A DNA stretch of 50,326 nt, from positions 1 to 50,326 of the forward strand of contig JBFWRI010000014.1 of NCBI GenBank assembly GCA_050248995.1, in the 5' to 3' direction. This document shows positions 40,883 through 49,154 of the stretch, piece by piece (positions within the stretch are counted from its first letter, which is position 1; each line of letters starts with the position of its first letter). Below the pieces are notes generated by a model. It saw only the letters and a list, made by a program, of their open reading frames with translations. It did not search any database and was not told the DNA's origin. Made by a program: the position numbers and the translations under genes. Origin of the DNA: JBFWRI01 sp050248995. GTDB taxonomy: Bacteria; Pseudomonadota; Alphaproteobacteria; JAIXQD01.

Positions 40883-43155
40883 TGCTCTTTCGCACACTTG
40901 TCGTAATTTTCTTGCTGGTGTTTGCCGCGCCCGCGGCGGCGCAGGAGTATGTCGGTAGTTTGCGTGTCGAGGGCAACCAACGTATTGAATCGAATACCGT
41001 TCTGTCATATCTGCCGCTGCGTCAGGGCGACCAGATCGACCCCGACAAAGTGGACGCCGCGATCAAGGCTTTATACCAGACGGGATTTTTCAGCGACGTC
41101 GCACTTTATCAGGACGGCGATACCATCATTGTAAAAGTCAAGGAAAACCCGATCATCAACCGTATCGCGTTTGAGGGTAACGATGACATCGAGAAAGAAG
41201 ATCTTGAGCGCGAAGTACAAGTCAAGGAACGTAACGTCTATACACGGGCCAAGGTGCAGGCAGACACTGATCGCATCCTGCAGCTATACCAGCGGACCGG
41301 CCGTTTTAATGCTTCGGTCATACCCAAAATCGTACCGTTAGAACAAAACCGCGTTGATCTGGTGTTTGAAATCAAGGAAGGCGACCAATCTGGCATCGCC
41401 ACGATACGCTTTATTGGCAATAAGAAGTTTAAGTCCAGCGAATTGCGCGAAGAACTAGCCACGCGCGAGTCGCGCTGGTGGCGTATTTTCTCGACATCCG
41501 ACTATTATGACCCCGACCGGCTTCAATACGACCGTGAACTGCTGCGCCGCTTCTACCTGAACCACGGCTATGCCGATTTCCGGGTGCTGACAGCCACGGC
41601 GGAGCTGGACCCGGACCAGAAGCAGTTTTTTATCACCTTCACGGTGGAAGAGGGCGAGCGTTACAAATTCGGCAAAGTTGACCTGACCACCAGCATCAGG
41701 AATTTCGACCCAGAAAAACTGAAAAAGGAAGTGACCGCCAAGGAAGGCGAGTGGTACAGCGCCGAGATTGTCGATAAATCCATCGCACAGCTGACACAGG
41801 CTGCCGGCGACCTGCAATATGCTTTCGCGAACGTGAATCCGGAAGTGAAGCGTAACAAGCCCGAGAAAAAGATCGACGTGACGTTCCGTGTTGAGGAAGG
41901 GACGCGTGTGTTTGTTAATCGTGTCAACGTCAAGGGCAATACGCGTACGCTCGACGAAGTGATACGGCGCGAATTGCTGTTGGCCGAGGGTGACCCTTAC
42001 AGCCTCAGCAAGATCAAACGGTCTGAACAGAAGGTCAGGGATCTCGGCTATTTTGAAAGCGTCAAAGTATCAACCAAACGCGCCGAGGCACCAGATCGCA
42101 CCGATTTGGACGTGGAGATTGTCGAAAAGGCGACGGGCGAGGTTTCGGTCGGCGCCGGCTTCAGCACGACCGATGGTGCACTGGCCGATTTCAGCATCCG
42201 TGAACGTAACCTGCTGGGCCGCGGCCAGAATATCCGTTTGGGCGCCACGCTATCGCAGCGTACGCAGCAGTATGATATCAGCTTTACCGAGCCCTATTTT
42301 CTGGGCCGCGACCTTGCCGCTGGCTTCGACATCTACCGGACGCAGATCGATAACCAGGATGAAAGTTCGTTTAACCAGGATAACAACGGATTCGCGTTGC
42401 GTATGGCTTATCCGCTTAGTGAACACCTGCGCCAACGCCTGAGTTATACCTTGCAGCAGTCGGAAATCAGCGATGTGGATCCGACGGCATCGCGCTTTAT
42501 CCGCGAACAGGAAGGCAAAGAGACGACATCGTCCATCAGCCAGGAGCTGACGTATGATGATCGCGACAGCAAGATACAGCCAACCGACGGTATCCAGATT
42601 CGCCTGATCAACGACCTTGCGGGGCTTGGCGGTACGGTAAAGCATCTGCGCACACGGTTGTTTGGCGCTTATTACCAGCCGATTTTCGGTGACGATGTCA
42701 TCGGCAAGATCGAAGGTGAGGTCGGTTACATTTTCGGCCTTGATGACGAAAACGTACGCATCAGCGATCGCTTCTTCCTCGGTGGCGACTCGCTGCGCGG
42801 CTTCGCCTATGCCGGTATCGGTCCGCGCGACATGACGGCTAATTTTGACGACGCGCTGGGCGGCAACGAGTTCTGGCGCGCCAGCACTGAACTCGGATTC
42901 CCGATCGGCCTGCCGAACGAGCTGGGTATCAAGGGCCATACATTTATTGATGCCGGTACCCTGCGTAAGATTGACGCGACAGCTCTGCCGGGAGAGGATT
43001 TCCGTGATGACGACAGCATCCGTCTTGGTGCGGGTATCGGCCTGTCGTGGTCGTCGCCTTTCGGCCCCATCCGCCTTGACCTGGCTAAAGCCCTGTTAAA
43101 AGAGAGTTATGATAAAACTGAACTTTTCCGCTTCAGTTTTGGCACTAGTTTCTAG
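40882..43155 (+). CDS. bamA: outer membrane protein assembly factor BamA
   Basis: 757 aa. Signal peptide (cleavage after AAPAAA, about residue 20), five POTRA repeats to about residue 400 (SLRVEGNQRIESNTVLSYL; RIAFEGNDDIEKEDL; NRVNVKGNTRTLDEVIRREL), then a 16-strand barrel ending in Phe (FRFSFGTSF), the signal for membrane insertion. The lid-loop motif is VRISDRFFLGGDSLRGFAYAG (its VRGF-type motif here LRGF). Central BAM subunit that folds outer-membrane barrels. Confidence 0.97.
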   Translation: MLFRTLVVIFLLVFAAPAAAQEYVGSLRVEGNQRIESNTVLSYLPLRQGDQIDPDKVDAAIKALYQTGFFSDVALYQDGDTIIVKVKENPIINRIAFEGNDDIEKEDLEREVQVKERNVYTRAKVQADTDRILQLYQRTGRFNASVIPKIVPLEQNRVDLVFEIKEGDQSGIATIRFIGNKKFKSSELREELATRESRWWRIFSTSDYYDPDRLQYDRELLRRFYLNHGYADFRVLTATAELDPDQKQFFITFTVEEGERYKFGKVDLTTSIRNFDPEKLKKEVTAKEGEWYSAEIVDKSIAQLTQAAGDLQYAFANVNPEVKRNKPEKKIDVTFRVEEGTRVFVNRVNVKGNTRTLDEVIRRELLLAEGDPYSLSKIKRSEQKVRDLGYFESVKVSTKRAEAPDRTDLDVEIVEKATGEVSVGAGFSTTDGALADFSIRERNLLGRGQNIRLGATLSQRTQQYDISFTEPYFLGRDLAAGFDIYRTQIDNQDESSFNQDNNGFALRMAYPLSEHLRQRLSYTLQQSEISDVDPTASRFIREQEGKETTSSISQELTYDDRDSKIQPTDGIQIRLINDLAGLGGTVKHLRTRLFGAYYQPIFGDDVIGKIEGEVGYIFGLDDENVRISDRFFLGGDSLRGFAYAGIGPRDMTANFDDALGGNEFWRASTELGFPIGLPNELGIKGHTFIDAGTLRKIDATALPGEDFRDDDSIRLGAGIGLSWSSPFGPIRLDLAKALLKESYDKTELFRFSFGTSF

Positions 43156-43188
43156 TATAAACCCCATACCCAATCGAAAGGTGGTCTT

Positions 43189-43746
43189 ATGATACGCATT
43201 CTGTTTGCTGTGCTGTTTCTGACAGTCTTGGCTGTTCCTGCCTCTGCGGCCGATGCGCCGGCCCTGAAAGCCGTTGTTGTTGATGTGCAGAAGATCCTGA
43301 AAGAGTCGACCGCCGCTCAAGATATTCGTAAGCAGCTGGATGCCCAGCGCGACAAATACCAGACGGAAATCAAGGCCGAAGAACAGAAGTTGCGCGCCGC
43401 CGAGCAAGAGATCGTCAAATCGCGCGACAAGCTGACCAAAGAGCAGCTGGCTGAAAAGCAGAACAAGCTGCGCGAGGACTTCCGCAAGGTCGAAGCGCAA
43501 GTGCAGCAGCGCCGCAAGGCCCTGGATTCGGCTTTTGCACAGGGCATGAAAAAGATTCATGATGCTCTGGCCCAGATCGTGATTGATGCCGCCAAGGTGC
43601 AGAAAGCCAACGCCGTACTGCCCAAGGCCGGTACGATGTGGCATGCGCCTGAAATGGAAATCACTGACAGTGTTTTGAAGGGCTTGAACGCCAAACTGCC
43701 ATCGGTGAAGGTGACCATTACCGAAGGCGCTGCGGCTAAGAACTAA
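43189..43746 (+). CDS. skp: OmpH/Skp-family periplasmic chaperone
   Basis: 185 aa. Signal peptide (cleavage after ASA, about residue 20), a short beta segment (VVDVQKILKES), then a long charged coiled coil (about 45-125) that forms the tentacles of the Skp trimer. It escorts unfolded outer-membrane proteins to BAM. SD AAAGGTGG. Follows bamA as expected. lpxD, its usual next neighbour, is missing. Confidence 0.93.
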   Translation: MIRILFAVLFLTVLAVPASAADAPALKAVVVDVQKILKESTAAQDIRKQLDAQRDKYQTEIKAEEQKLRAAEQEIVKSRDKLTKEQLAEKQNKLREDFRKVEAQVQQRRKALDSAFAQGMKKIHDALAQIVIDAAKVQKANAVLPKAGTMWHAPEMEITDSVLKGLNAKLPSVKVTITEGAAAKN

Positions 43747-43747
43747 C

Positions 43748-44245
43748 ATGGATGCAAAGGTAGCTAACGTGGCTGAGAAAGTTGTTCTGGATACACTCCA
43801 AATCCGCGAGTTAATCCCGCATCGTTACCCGATGATGCTGATTGACCGTATTATCGATCTGGTGCCCGGCGAAAGCGCTGTGGGCATCAAGTGTGTGACG
43901 GCGAACGAAGAATTTTTTCAGGGCCACTTCCCGAACCAACCGGTGATGCCGGGTGTGCTGATTGTTGAAGCGCTGGCGCAGACGGCTGTTATTACTGTCA
44001 TCAAGTCGCTGCCGCCGCAGGTGAATCGCATCGTGTACCTTATGACGATTGATATGGCGCGTTTCCGCAAGCCTGTCATCCCAGGTGACCGTATCGAGCT
44101 GCGCGTGTTCAAGCAGAAACAACGTGGCCCAGTGTGGAAATTCCGCGGCGAAGCGTGGGTTGATGGTGAACTGCGTGCTGAATCGGAATGCACGGCGATG
44201 AATGTGGAAGACCCGGGCCCCGGCGGGATGGCTCAGGCAGGGTAA
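43748..44245 (+). CDS. fabZ: (3R)-hydroxyacyl-ACP dehydratase FabZ
   Basis: 165 aa, hotdog fold. Signatures: LIPHRYPMMLIDRI, GHFPNQPVMPGVLIVEALAQ with catalytic His near 60 and Glu near 74. Dehydrates hydroxyacyl-ACP in fatty acid synthesis and competes with LpxA for hydroxymyristoyl-ACP. Only 1 nt after skp; lpxA follows 1 nt after its stop. Confidence 0.97.
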   Translation: MDAKVANVAEKVVLDTLQIRELIPHRYPMMLIDRIIDLVPGESAVGIKCVTANEEFFQGHFPNQPVMPGVLIVEALAQTAVITVIKSLPPQVNRIVYLMTIDMARFRKPVIPGDRIELRVFKQKQRGPVWKFRGEAWVDGELRAESECTAMNVEDPGPGGMAQAG

Positions 44246-44246
44246 T

Positions 44247-45050
44247 ATGACGAACAGCATCCACCCGACAGCGATTGTCGAGCCTGGTGTCACGCTTGGC
44301 TCGAATGTCGTTATCGGTCCTTACTGTGTACTGCAGGGACCGGTAAAAATCGGTGATAATGTCGAGCTTAAATCGCATGTAGTGATTGAAGGGCATACGA
44401 CGATCGGCGCCGGTACCCGGATTTATTCGTTTGCCGTGCTGGGTGCGCCGACTCCTGACCGTAAATACAAGGGTGAAGCGGCCGAGCTGATCATCGGTAA
44501 AAACAATGTGATTCGCGAATATGTCACAATGCACCCGGGTACGGCGGCCGATAAAATGAAAACCGTTGTTGGCGACAACAATCTTATTCTTGAGCGCGTT
44601 CACATCGCGCATGATTGTGTTATCGGCAACAACGTCACGCTGGTAAACAGCGTTGGCATATCGGGCCATGTGACGATTGAAGATTTCGTCACAATCGGCG
44701 GCATGACAGGTGTGACGCAGCACGTCCGTATCGGGCACCACGCTTTCATCGGCGCACATGTGAAACTGGAAGAAGATGTTATTCCCTATGGCCTTGTACG
44801 CGGCGATCACGGGTATCTGGATGGTGTAAACATCATTGGCATGCAGCGCCAGAATATGACCGATGCCAACATCAAGGCGGCCCGCAAGGCCTATTTGTAT
44901 ATATTCAACCGGGCCGAAGGCACGACATTCGCCGAACGGGTTGAAGAAGCCGCGAAGGAGTATGCCAATACGCCTGCGGTCATGGAAATCATTGAATTTA
45001 TCCGCAACCGCGAACGCGCCCTGTGCCAGCCGCGCGCCTTGGCAGCATAG
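44247..45050 (+). CDS. lpxA: UDP-N-acetylglucosamine acyltransferase
   Basis: 267 aa from the ATG at 44247; the frame reaching to 44202 lies inside fabZ. First step of lipid A synthesis. A left-handed beta-helix of hexapeptide repeats (HPTAIVEPGVTLGSNVVIGP) with catalytic His in HIAHDCVIGNN (about residue 125) and a C-terminal helical domain. Last residues are ALAA. Confidence 0.97.
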   Translation: MTNSIHPTAIVEPGVTLGSNVVIGPYCVLQGPVKIGDNVELKSHVVIEGHTTIGAGTRIYSFAVLGAPTPDRKYKGEAAELIIGKNNVIREYVTMHPGTAADKMKTVVGDNNLILERVHIAHDCVIGNNVTLVNSVGISGHVTIEDFVTIGGMTGVTQHVRIGHHAFIGAHVKLEEDVIPYGLVRGDHGYLDGVNIIGMQRQNMTDANIKAARKAYLYIFNRAEGTTFAERVEEAAKEYANTPAVMEIIEFIRNRERALCQPRALAA

Positions 45051-45058
45051 GGGCTGCG

Positions 45059-45865
45059 ATGACGATGCGTCTTGCCATTATTGCCGGTGGCGGCGCCATA
45101 GCCCGGCAGCTGTTTGAGCATTGCCAGTCAGCTGGTTACAAATTCCATATTATCGCGCTGGTGGGGCACGCCGACAAGGAAGATGTCGAGCGCTTTCCAC
45201 ACACATGGGTGCGTCTCGGCCATGGCCGGAAGATACTGGACACACTGCGTTCGAAAGCGATTACCGACGTGGTGATGATCGGTAATATCCGTCGTCCGAC
45301 ATTGGGCGGCCTTTTGCCCGACTGGACGGTTATCAAGCTGCTGCCGCGCCTTGGCTGGGCGATGCTGGGTGACGATGGTCTGCTGCGCGGCATCATCAAG
45401 ATTTTTGAGGAACACGGCATCACGGTGCGCGGGATGAAGGATCTGATGCCCGGACTGCTGGCACCCGCCGGCATCTGGACCAGCCGGCATCCGGATGATG
45501 CGGTGAAACAAAGTATAAGCTATGGGGTTACCGTCGCGCAAAAACATGGCGAGGCCGATATCGGGCAGGCTGTCGTGGTGCGCGGCGATACCACCATTGC
45601 TACTGAGGACCGCAACGGTACCGATGATCTTCTGCGCCGCGTCAGGGAAAACGGGGCGGGCGGGATTCTAGTGAAGCTGTGCAAGCCGCAGCAGGATAAG
45701 CGTGCTGATTTGCCGACCATTGGCGTGCGTACGGTTGAGAATGCAGCGGCCGCAGGGCTGTCAGGTATCGTTGTGTCGGCTGGCAACACGTTAGTTGATA
45801 ATTATGCCGCAACGGTAGCGGCCGCAAACGACCGCGGCCTTTTCATCATGGGCATCGAGGCATGA
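45059..45865 (+). CDS. lpxI: UDP-2,3-diacylglucosamine pyrophosphatase LpxI
   Basis: 268 aa (start at 45059; 45065 also possible). The DUF1009/LpxI family replaces LpxH in alphaproteobacteria and makes lipid X. Signatures: LAIIAGGGAIARQLFEH at the N-terminus, the TDVVMIGNIRRPTL block, and MKDLMPGLLAPAG, GQAVVVRGDTTIATED in the C-terminal domain. Overlaps lpxB by 4 nt. Confidence 0.94.
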   Translation: MTMRLAIIAGGGAIARQLFEHCQSAGYKFHIIALVGHADKEDVERFPHTWVRLGHGRKILDTLRSKAITDVVMIGNIRRPTLGGLLPDWTVIKLLPRLGWAMLGDDGLLRGIIKIFEEHGITVRGMKDLMPGLLAPAGIWTSRHPDDAVKQSISYGVTVAQKHGEADIGQAVVVRGDTTIATEDRNGTDDLLRRVRENGAGGILVKLCKPQQDKRADLPTIGVRTVENAAAAGLSGIVVSAGNTLVDNYAATVAAANDRGLFIMGIEA

Positions 45866-47016
45866 CGCAGGTGTACATCATCACGGGCGAACCTTCTGGC
45901 GACCTGTTGGGAGTGCGTCTGATGCAGGCAATCAGGAGATTGCGACCCGATATCGCTTTCAAGGGCGTTGGCGGCGAGCGCATGATAGCCGAAGGTTTAA
46001 ATCCGCTATTTCCGCAAAGTGACCTTGCCGTTTTCGGCCTGTGGGAGATTTTGCCGAAGATCATGCTGATTTTCCGCCGCTTGAAACAGACTGTGCAGGC
46101 CGTTGAAACCGACAGGCCTGCTGTTGTTATCACGATCGACAGCCCTGATTTCTGCTTCCGTGTTGGCAAGCGTCTAAAGAGGCTTGGGATCCCGCTCTTG
46201 CATTATGTCGCGCCGAGCGTATGGGCGTGGCGGCCGGGCCGTGCGAAGAAAATAGCGCAGTTCCTGACGCATATACTGACGCTATTTAAATTCGAGCCGC
46301 CCTATTTCGAGAAAGAGGGCCTTGCAGCCACGTTCGTGGGGCATCCAATTATTGAAAACGGGGCCGACAGGGGCGATGGACAGCAGTTCCGGGCCAAGTA
46401 CGGTCTTGCGGGCGATGTGCCTGTGCTGACCGTGCTGCCTGGCAGCCGTAAAAGCGAAGTGCGTTACCTGCTGTCGATCTTTAAAGAAGTTGTCGAACGG
46501 GCCAGGCAGACCCAGCCGACGCTGGTGGTTGCCCTACCGACTATGCCCACGGTAGAAAAGACGGTGCGTGACAGTATTGCCAACTGGGATGTGCCGGTGC
46601 ATGTGGTCACTAGCGACGGCGACAAATACGATGCCTTCGCCGCCAGCACAGCCGCTCTGGGGGCGAGTGGTACCGTCAATCTTGAAGTTGCTCTGGCAAA
46701 CCTGCCGATGGTAATGGCCTATAAAATCAGCCCGGTAACGGCATTCCTGTATCGTTCGTTCATCAATATCCGACTGTTTTCACCTATCAACGTACTGTTG
46801 AAGCGCGAAGCAGTACCCGAATGCGTGCAGGAAAACTGTACGGCCGACAATATCGCCGCGAAACTATTACCATTGCTGCAAAGCGAGCAGAATCGCGCAG
46901 TGCAGAAACAGGCCTATGCCGAACTACGGCCCCTGTTGCAGGAAGGTCAGGAAACGCCTTCGGATCGCGCTGCACGCGTCATTTTAAGTTATTTGCCTCA
47001 TGCCGGGACTTGCTGA
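45862..47016 (+). CDS. lpxB: lipid-A-disaccharide synthase
   Basis: 384 aa. Joins lipid X and UDP-diacylglucosamine. GT19 signatures: ITGEPSGDLLGVRLM, IDSPDFCFRVGKRLK, HYVAPSVWAWRPGRAKKIA, VTVLPGSRKSEV-type LPGSRKSEVRYLL, and ASGTVNLEVALANLPMVMAYK. Overlaps lpxI by 4 nt and the next gene by 17 nt. Confidence 0.96.
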   Translation: MTQVYIITGEPSGDLLGVRLMQAIRRLRPDIAFKGVGGERMIAEGLNPLFPQSDLAVFGLWEILPKIMLIFRRLKQTVQAVETDRPAVVITIDSPDFCFRVGKRLKRLGIPLLHYVAPSVWAWRPGRAKKIAQFLTHILTLFKFEPPYFEKEGLAATFVGHPIIENGADRGDGQQFRAKYGLAGDVPVLTVLPGSRKSEVRYLLSIFKEVVERARQTQPTLVVALPTMPTVEKTVRDSIANWDVPVHVVTSDGDKYDAFAASTAALGASGTVNLEVALANLPMVMAYKISPVTAFLYRSFINIRLFSPINVLLKREAVPECVQENCTADNIAAKLLPLLQSEQNRAVQKQAYAELRPLLQEGQETPSDRAARVILSYLPHAGTC

Positions 47017-47920
47017 CCGCGCCCTTGGCATGCTGGAAGGCCGCCAGCTGGTTGTGCGGCACGATGCGCGTTGGCCATTACCACCGCGCACCAACGTGTG
47101 GCAGCGCGTATGGACGCCCGACCATGCAGCAGGCGTCTGGCCAGCCGGTGGCCCGTATGACAGCATTGTTCTGCCCCTGCCGCGTGGCAAGGACGCTTTG
47201 CGTTTCTGCCTGCACGCTTGCGCCAGCGTTCTGCACCCGCATGGCAAGGTGATTTTATTCGGCGATAACGATTTGGGTATCAAATCGGCCGGCGCCGTGG
47301 CTGGAGAGGTTTTTGCGGCGGCTGAAAGTGTCTACACTGGCGACCATGGCCGCATCTGGATTCTTCAGAAGCCGCAGGATTTCAAAAAGTCGGTTGATGA
47401 CTTCGTAACCGGTAACCCGCCATTTCAAAGCTTCCCCGGCGTGTTCGCCGGTGGCCAGCTGGATGAAGCGACAGCGCTGCTTATCCAGCATCTGCCCGAT
47501 GTGCCGCCCGGCACCGAGGTTCTGGATTTCGCCTGCGGCATCGGCCTGCTGGCGGGCGCCATGCTGTATAAACAGGAAGGTTGTATTGTAACGGCCAGCG
47601 ACCATGATCCCCTTGCTATTCGCGCGACATCTCTCAACGTCGCGCAGGCCAAAACCATCCTGTCAGGCGGTGTGGCTGCTATTCAGGGAACTTTTGATCT
47701 TGTCATCAGTAACCCGCCCATTCACGAAGGCAACACGCAAAGCTTCCGCATTGTCGGCGAACTGGTGGCGGCGCTGCCCAAACTGCTGAAGCCGGCCGGA
47801 CAGGCGTATCTGGTGACGCAGGTCACAGTACCCGTGGCGCGTTTGGCGAAAGACGCCGGGTTACAGTATGCCGAAGTTGCGGCAACGCGCAGCTTCCGCG
47901 TGAGCCGTGTGGCGCGTTAA
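47000..47920 (+). CDS. RsmC-like class I methyltransferase
   Basis: 306 aa. Two-domain layout of the RsmC/RlmG family: a degenerate N-terminal half (residues 1-140) and a SAM-binding C-terminal half with VLDFACGIGLLAGAML (motif I) and the target-base motif SNPPIHEG (residues about 235-242; family usually NPPFH). Members methylate guanine in 16S or 23S rRNA. Overlaps lpxB by 17 nt and its stop interlocks with the MFS gene (TTAA, 47917-47920). Confidence 0.8.
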   Translation: MPGLADRALGMLEGRQLVVRHDARWPLPPRTNVWQRVWTPDHAAGVWPAGGPYDSIVLPLPRGKDALRFCLHACASVLHPHGKVILFGDNDLGIKSAGAVAGEVFAAAESVYTGDHGRIWILQKPQDFKKSVDDFVTGNPPFQSFPGVFAGGQLDEATALLIQHLPDVPPGTEVLDFACGIGLLAGAMLYKQEGCIVTASDHDPLAIRATSLNVAQAKTILSGGVAAIQGTFDLVISNPPIHEGNTQSFRIVGELVAALPKLLKPAGQAYLVTQVTVPVARLAKDAGLQYAEVAATRSFRVSRVAR

Positions 47921-49128
47921 TGCGGCTTGCTGCCAATCTTGCGCTCGGTGTACCAGAACAACAGCGGCACGCTTAGCGACAGGATGATTGCGCCCCAACC
48001 CAGTTGCTCCATGTTCATCAGACGGCCGTTTTCTTCGGTCAGCACCTGCGCTGAAACATATGCCGCGATCGACGTCGCAATATTGATGACAGCACCCTGC
48101 ACAACCATGTAGGCCCCGCGCCATGTTGGCGGTGGCACCTTGCTGGCTAGCGTTTGCGCGGCCACCCCGCGGCCGGTCATGCCGACCATGAAAAGAACGA
48201 ACGTAACGGCTGCCGGCACGGCAACGGCCTGCAGCACAAAACCCTGATAGACGTTCGTGATAAAGATGATGCCATAAAGTATGCTGACCAGCGTTGCTGA
48301 TGTACGGTCGACCAGTTTTCCAGCCCAGCGCTGGTTGAAGAAAGTGATGGCGCCGCCAACAAGATAAAGAAAGGCCAGATCGTCGCGCGGGTAGCCCATG
48401 TTCATCTGGATGAAGGCGGCAATATTCGGGATAAGCAGGAAGCCAGCCATCATGGCTATGGCCGAGCAGCCGTAGCTGGCCAGGATAAGCGGCGAGGCCA
48501 ACATGCGACCGATGGAAGCAATACGTGCGGCTACAGGCTGATGCTCGGCTTCCGGTTTATGGTAGGGCAAATACTTCAAGCCAGCAGCCAAAACGATTAA
48601 CCCCGCCAGACCAACAGCAATGAACGGGGCGCGCCAGTCAACCCAGTGCGCCAGTTCCAACACAAACGGCACGCCCAGTACAACGGCAACCGAAAACGCT
48701 CCCAGCAACTGCCCCATGGCCGCGCCGCGGCGGTGGGCTGGGATCACATCGGCAACAAACGCCCCGCAGATGCCAAAAATAGGCCCGCTGATCAGGCCTG
48801 TCAGGGCGCGCACAGCCATCATACTATGCAGATCCTGCGCAAACACGGCCAACAAGGTTACCAGCGACATACCACCAAGGCAGAACAGCAGGGCGCGTTT
48901 GCGGCTGTAATGGTCAAGGAACAGCGCGGCGATAAAGCCGGCGATAGCAGATGCAATCGAAAAAGTGCCTGTGAGCATGCCGATCTGGCTAGCTGAGAAG
49001 CCCAACGCGGCGGCAAAGTCGGGGGCCAACGGCATGACCATCATGAAATCGACGGCATTGACAAACTGCACAGCCATCAGAAGAGCAACAAAATGGTGTT
49101 CGCGAACAGCGGGCAGTGGGTGCGACAT
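47917..49128 (-). CDS. MFS transporter
   Basis: 403 aa with about twelve hydrophobic segments. MFS motif A-like loop FLDHYSRKRALLF follows the second helix; ALTGLISGPIFG and AFVADVIPAHRRGAAMG are typical of the drug-efflux or sugar-efflux (AraJ-like) branch. Substrate unknown. Lies 26 nt downstream of gltA on the same strand; its AAGGAC SD is the right arm of GTCCTT-T-AAGGAC, so it may be read through from gltA. Confidence 0.88.
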   Translation of the reverse strand: MSHPLPAVREHHFVALLMAVQFVNAVDFMMVMPLAPDFAAALGFSASQIGMLTGTFSIASAIAGFIAALFLDHYSRKRALLFCLGGMSLVTLLAVFAQDLHSMMAVRALTGLISGPIFGICGAFVADVIPAHRRGAAMGQLLGAFSVAVVLGVPFVLELAHWVDWRAPFIAVGLAGLIVLAAGLKYLPYHKPEAEHQPVAARIASIGRMLASPLILASYGCSAIAMMAGFLLIPNIAAFIQMNMGYPRDDLAFLYLVGGAITFFNQRWAGKLVDRTSATLVSILYGIIFITNVYQGFVLQAVAVPAAVTFVLFMVGMTGRGVAAQTLASKVPPPTWRGAYMVVQGAVINIATSIAAYVSAQVLTEENGRLMNMEQLGWGAIILSLSVPLLFWYTERKIGSKPH

Positions 49129-49154
49129 GGTGTCCTTAAAGGACTGAAAATAAA

